Shown in pieces: positions 5,545-6,916 of a stretch of DNA of 6,916 nt (its first letter is position 1; the number at the start of each line of letters is the position of its first letter). Both the position numbers and the translations under genes were made by a program. The notes beneath the pieces were generated by a model. The model did no database searches, was not told the origin of the DNA, and saw only the letters and a program-made list of their open reading frames with translations. The DNA comes from Patescibacteria group bacterium (lineage in GTDB: Bacteria > Patescibacteriota > Patescibacteriia > 2-12-FULL-60-25), in the NCBI GenBank assembly GCA_018817245.1, contig JAHIUG010000089.1:1-6916 (forward strand), in the 5' to 3' direction.

Positions 5545-5760
5545 ATGAAAAAGTTTTACATCATATTGATAACGATTATAGTGTTATTCTGTATTCAGTT
5601 TTATTGGTTCGGTATAAGGCCGATGAATATCAAAAAAAGTTGTTATACAGAAAAACAGGAAAGTAAGGAGACGATTTCTGCATTAAGTATCTCAGATGAG
5701 AGATATGAAGAGCTGATTGATCGAGTCTATGAGGACTGTGTGCAAAGGAAAGGTTTATAG
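5545..5760 (+). CDS. small single-TM protein with a Cys pair, 71 aa
   Basis: From the ATG at 5545 the protein starts MKKFYIILITIIVLFCIQFYWFGI, one membrane anchor or uncleaved signal. A short soluble part of about 45 residues follows, with Cys at residue 33 (KKSC) and residue 65 (YEDC) and the tail CVQRKGL. The layout (MKK plus TM, IRP, an early Cys, a late YxxC and a KGL end) resembles small envelope proteins that I recall as frequent in Patescibacteria. Their function is unknown, and the Cys pair could form an extracytoplasmic disulfide. An ATG at 5515 in the same frame would add MFDFVLRCKD; I prefer 5545 because it gives a normal N-in anchor. Neither start has a good ribosome site. The next gene begins 21 bp downstream, so they are probably cotranscribed. 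Confidence 0.7.
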   Translation: MKKFYIILITIIVLFCIQFYWFGIRPMNIKKSCYTEKQESKETISALSISDERYEELIDRVYEDCVQRKGL

Positions 5761-5781
5761 CTGCCTGATTGAAAAAATATT

Positions 5782-6738
5782 ATGAAAATTTATCAGTTTA
5801 TAAAAGAAAATAAGGTGAAAACAGCCCTTGTGTTTTTAATATTTTTAATCGGGTTCGTTTATCTGCTCAGTAATTACAGCTGTAAAGCAATAGCAACATT
5901 GGAAAATTTTGATTTACCGCTCTTTGGAGAATATGACAATCAAACTGCAAAATATTTGGTTCTTTTTCCACTCAGAGCCATCATTGATCCTAATATCAAA
6001 ATAAATGACGATGACCAAAAGCTAGGATATGGCTTACTCGGAGCATCTCTTTTGGATACTGGAGATGAATTTCCAATGCTTGGATATAGGTCATTCTTTT
6101 TAGGAGGATCGGACATTGTTGGTCTTTATGGTGTCACAAGTAAATTAGAGTCCTCTTTTTTAATTCAAGAAAATATCTTCCTAATTGGACCAGATTTATC
6201 TATAACTCCAACAAATTCAATTATTCGTAAGCGAGAAGCGGCAATTTATGCAATAGCTTTTGGTATAGATGATCGTTATACATATAAATACACCCATGAG
6301 TTAGTTAATGATGCTGGGCATATAGTTAGCAGTAATAACTTATTAAAAAATGTTTTAACCGAAGCGGATCAGGTCTTCGAGGATTTAAAAAATAGAGGAT
6401 ATGAAGATCTTACTCTGAAATATGCTCTGGGTATACTTTACGCTTCGTTAAAAAATGATGGGGTTAAAATAAGAAATATAAATGAATCTAAATTTGGCAC
6501 ACCACAAATATATGTTGATGCGCTAAGGGCTACGCTCTCTTCATATCGATACGAAACAAGATTAGAAGAAAAAACTTTTTTAAACACTTTGACGGGTGAG
6601 TTAGGTGATAGAAAAATTAATATGCTAGATTTAGCATTCTTTAAAAAGAATTCTAGTTCTGATAACGTTAATGTAATTGACGACACGCCTGCTCTGATAA
6701 AAATTATTGAAGATGATTTAAATCAGATAGCAAAATAG
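5782..6738 (+). CDS. membrane-anchored protein of unknown function, 318 aa
   Basis: One N-terminal membrane segment (about 14-32, TALVFLIFLIGFVYLLSNY) follows a basic start (KENKVK), so the remaining 280 residues probably face outside, with C34 just after the membrane. The soluble part mixes alpha and beta stretches and shows no motif that I recognise. It is not a clear protease, nuclease or transporter, and it has a helical, acidic C-terminus. The DNA is more AT-rich than the comF and RiPP region. It begins 21 bp after the small TM gene, probably in the same operon, and is closed by the palindrome at 6751. Retron effectors with membrane segments are known, but nothing here ties this protein to the RT beyond adjacency. 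Confidence 0.75.
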   Translation: MKIYQFIKENKVKTALVFLIFLIGFVYLLSNYSCKAIATLENFDLPLFGEYDNQTAKYLVLFPLRAIIDPNIKINDDDQKLGYGLLGASLLDTGDEFPMLGYRSFFLGGSDIVGLYGVTSKLESSFLIQENIFLIGPDLSITPTNSIIRKREAAIYAIAFGIDDRYTYKYTHELVNDAGHIVSSNNLLKNVLTEADQVFEDLKNRGYEDLTLKYALGILYASLKNDGVKIRNINESKFGTPQIYVDALRATLSSYRYETRLEEKTFLNTLTGELGDRKINMLDLAFFKKNSSSDNVNVIDDTPALIKIIEDDLNQIAK

Positions 6739-6750
6739 TATCTGTATAAC

Positions 6751-6771
6751 AAAAGGGGTCTGACCCCTTTT
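6751..6771. terminator. perfect palindrome, REP-like or bidirectional terminator
   Basis: AAAAGGGGTC-T-GACCCCTTTT is a perfect 10-bp inverted repeat with a 1-nt centre, 12 bp after the stop at 6738. The A4...T4 ends make it work as a hairpin with a short U-run on either strand. The GGGGTC/GACCCC core is also that of a REP family seen in many bacteria near REP-associated tyrosine transposases, so it may be a dispersed repeat reused as a terminator. Confidence 0.6.
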
Positions 6772-6798
6772 CGCACAATTTTTTATAGATTGATAATA

Positions 6799-6827
6799 TT
6801 GAGCAAATATGGTTACTTGGGTATACT
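6799..6827 (+). promoter_or_regulatory. promoter giving a near-leaderless start
   Basis: TTGAGC (6799-6804), 17 nt, TATACT (6822-6827). The start would fall at or next to the ATG at 6834, so the mRNA is probably leaderless, in keeping with the missing Shine-Dalgarno. The boxes are flanked by an inverted repeat ATATTGAG (6797-6804) and CTCAAAAT (6826-6833), 7 of 8 matching, which may be an operator. Confidence 0.6.
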
Positions 6828-6833
6828 CAAAAT

Positions 6834-6916
6834 ATGAAAGCTATACCTGAAACAAGCTTTAAAAAAGCAACACAAGCACTGAATTTGTTGGCTGAAAAGA
6901 AGGATGGACGGATTAA
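6834..6916 (+). CDS. start of a DUF4065/Panacea-like (SocA-type) gene, partial
   Basis: ATG at 6834 opens a frame that runs off the window after 27 residues: MKAIPETSFKKATQALN, then LLAEKKDGRI. A short N-terminus with KATQALNLLAEKK-DGRI resembles the beginning of DUF4065 (Panacea/SocA-like) proteins, which go on with a K-x-x-K-L-I-Y-x-A-D-R helix. Family knowledge: this domain serves as the antitoxin of many toxin-antitoxin pairs. With so few residues this is a suggestion; that a gene starts here is well supported by the promoter. Confidence 0.5.
   Translation, partial: MKAIPETSFKKATQALNLLAEKKDGRI

Noticed and set aside
6438..6686. 82-aa minus-strand ORF
   Set aside because: It lies antisense within the 318-aa membrane protein gene, without independent support.
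1..6916. UGA recoded as glycine, as in some candidate phyla
   Set aside because: UGA ends the SagB-YcaO, HTH and RT genes exactly where their domains end, so the standard code fits.
1..6916. tRNA, rRNA or CRISPR array
   Set aside because: No cloverleaf, rRNA-like stretch or regularly spaced repeat was seen on either strand.

Overview
The window most likely comes from a Candidate Phyla Radiation (Patescibacteria) type genome. The clues are the 3' end of a ComF-family phosphoribosyltransferase, weak or absent Shine-Dalgarno sites, a tiny single-TM protein ending in a C-x(n)-C tail of a kind I associate with that group, and REP-like C/G-run palindromes. Stops behave as in the standard code. The lineage call is inference from style, not from a marker gene.

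Layout. (1) 1-141 is the 3' end of comF. (2) About 142-3365 is a compact RiPP cassette. A small HExxH zinc-metalloprotease-like gene (201-818, +) converges on a minus-strand operon. That operon encodes one 728-aa protein, which fuses a RRE/PqqD-like N-terminus, a SagB-type FMN dehydrogenase and a YcaO cyclodehydratase (3277-1091). It is followed 28 bp later by a 42-aa gene (1062-934) that looks like the thiazole/oxazole-forming substrate peptide. An intrinsic terminator (minus strand) closes the operon. (3) 3372-3509 is a second, broken copy of the comF 3' end, about 85% identical in DNA (99 of 117 positions) and nearly identical in protein, so the RiPP cassette sits between two comF tails.

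(4) 3510-4190 has no convincing protein gene. It begins with two REP-like palindromes, then a strong sigma70-type promoter (TTGACA-17-TACTAT) that would start a transcript near 3667 through a string of hairpins. (5) 4192-5479 is a two-gene unit, a Cro/C1 (Xre) HTH protein overlapping a 323-aa reverse transcriptase by 8 bp. With the structured leader this resembles a retron of the HTH-associated kind, although the RT lacks the textbook retron VTG motif. (6) 5545-6738 holds two genes for membrane-anchored proteins of unknown function. (7) A perfect 21-bp palindrome, then a promoter giving a near-leaderless start of a gene cut by the window edge, whose first 27 residues resemble a DUF4065/Panacea (SocA-like) antitoxin.

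Together this looks like an accessory hot spot next to comF, holding a minimal azole-peptide (RiPP) factory, a retron-like RT module and perhaps a toxin-antitoxin component. The RiPP enzyme and substrate assignments and the RT assignment rest on visible motifs. How the modules act, and whether the comF repeats mark an insertion, are inferences.
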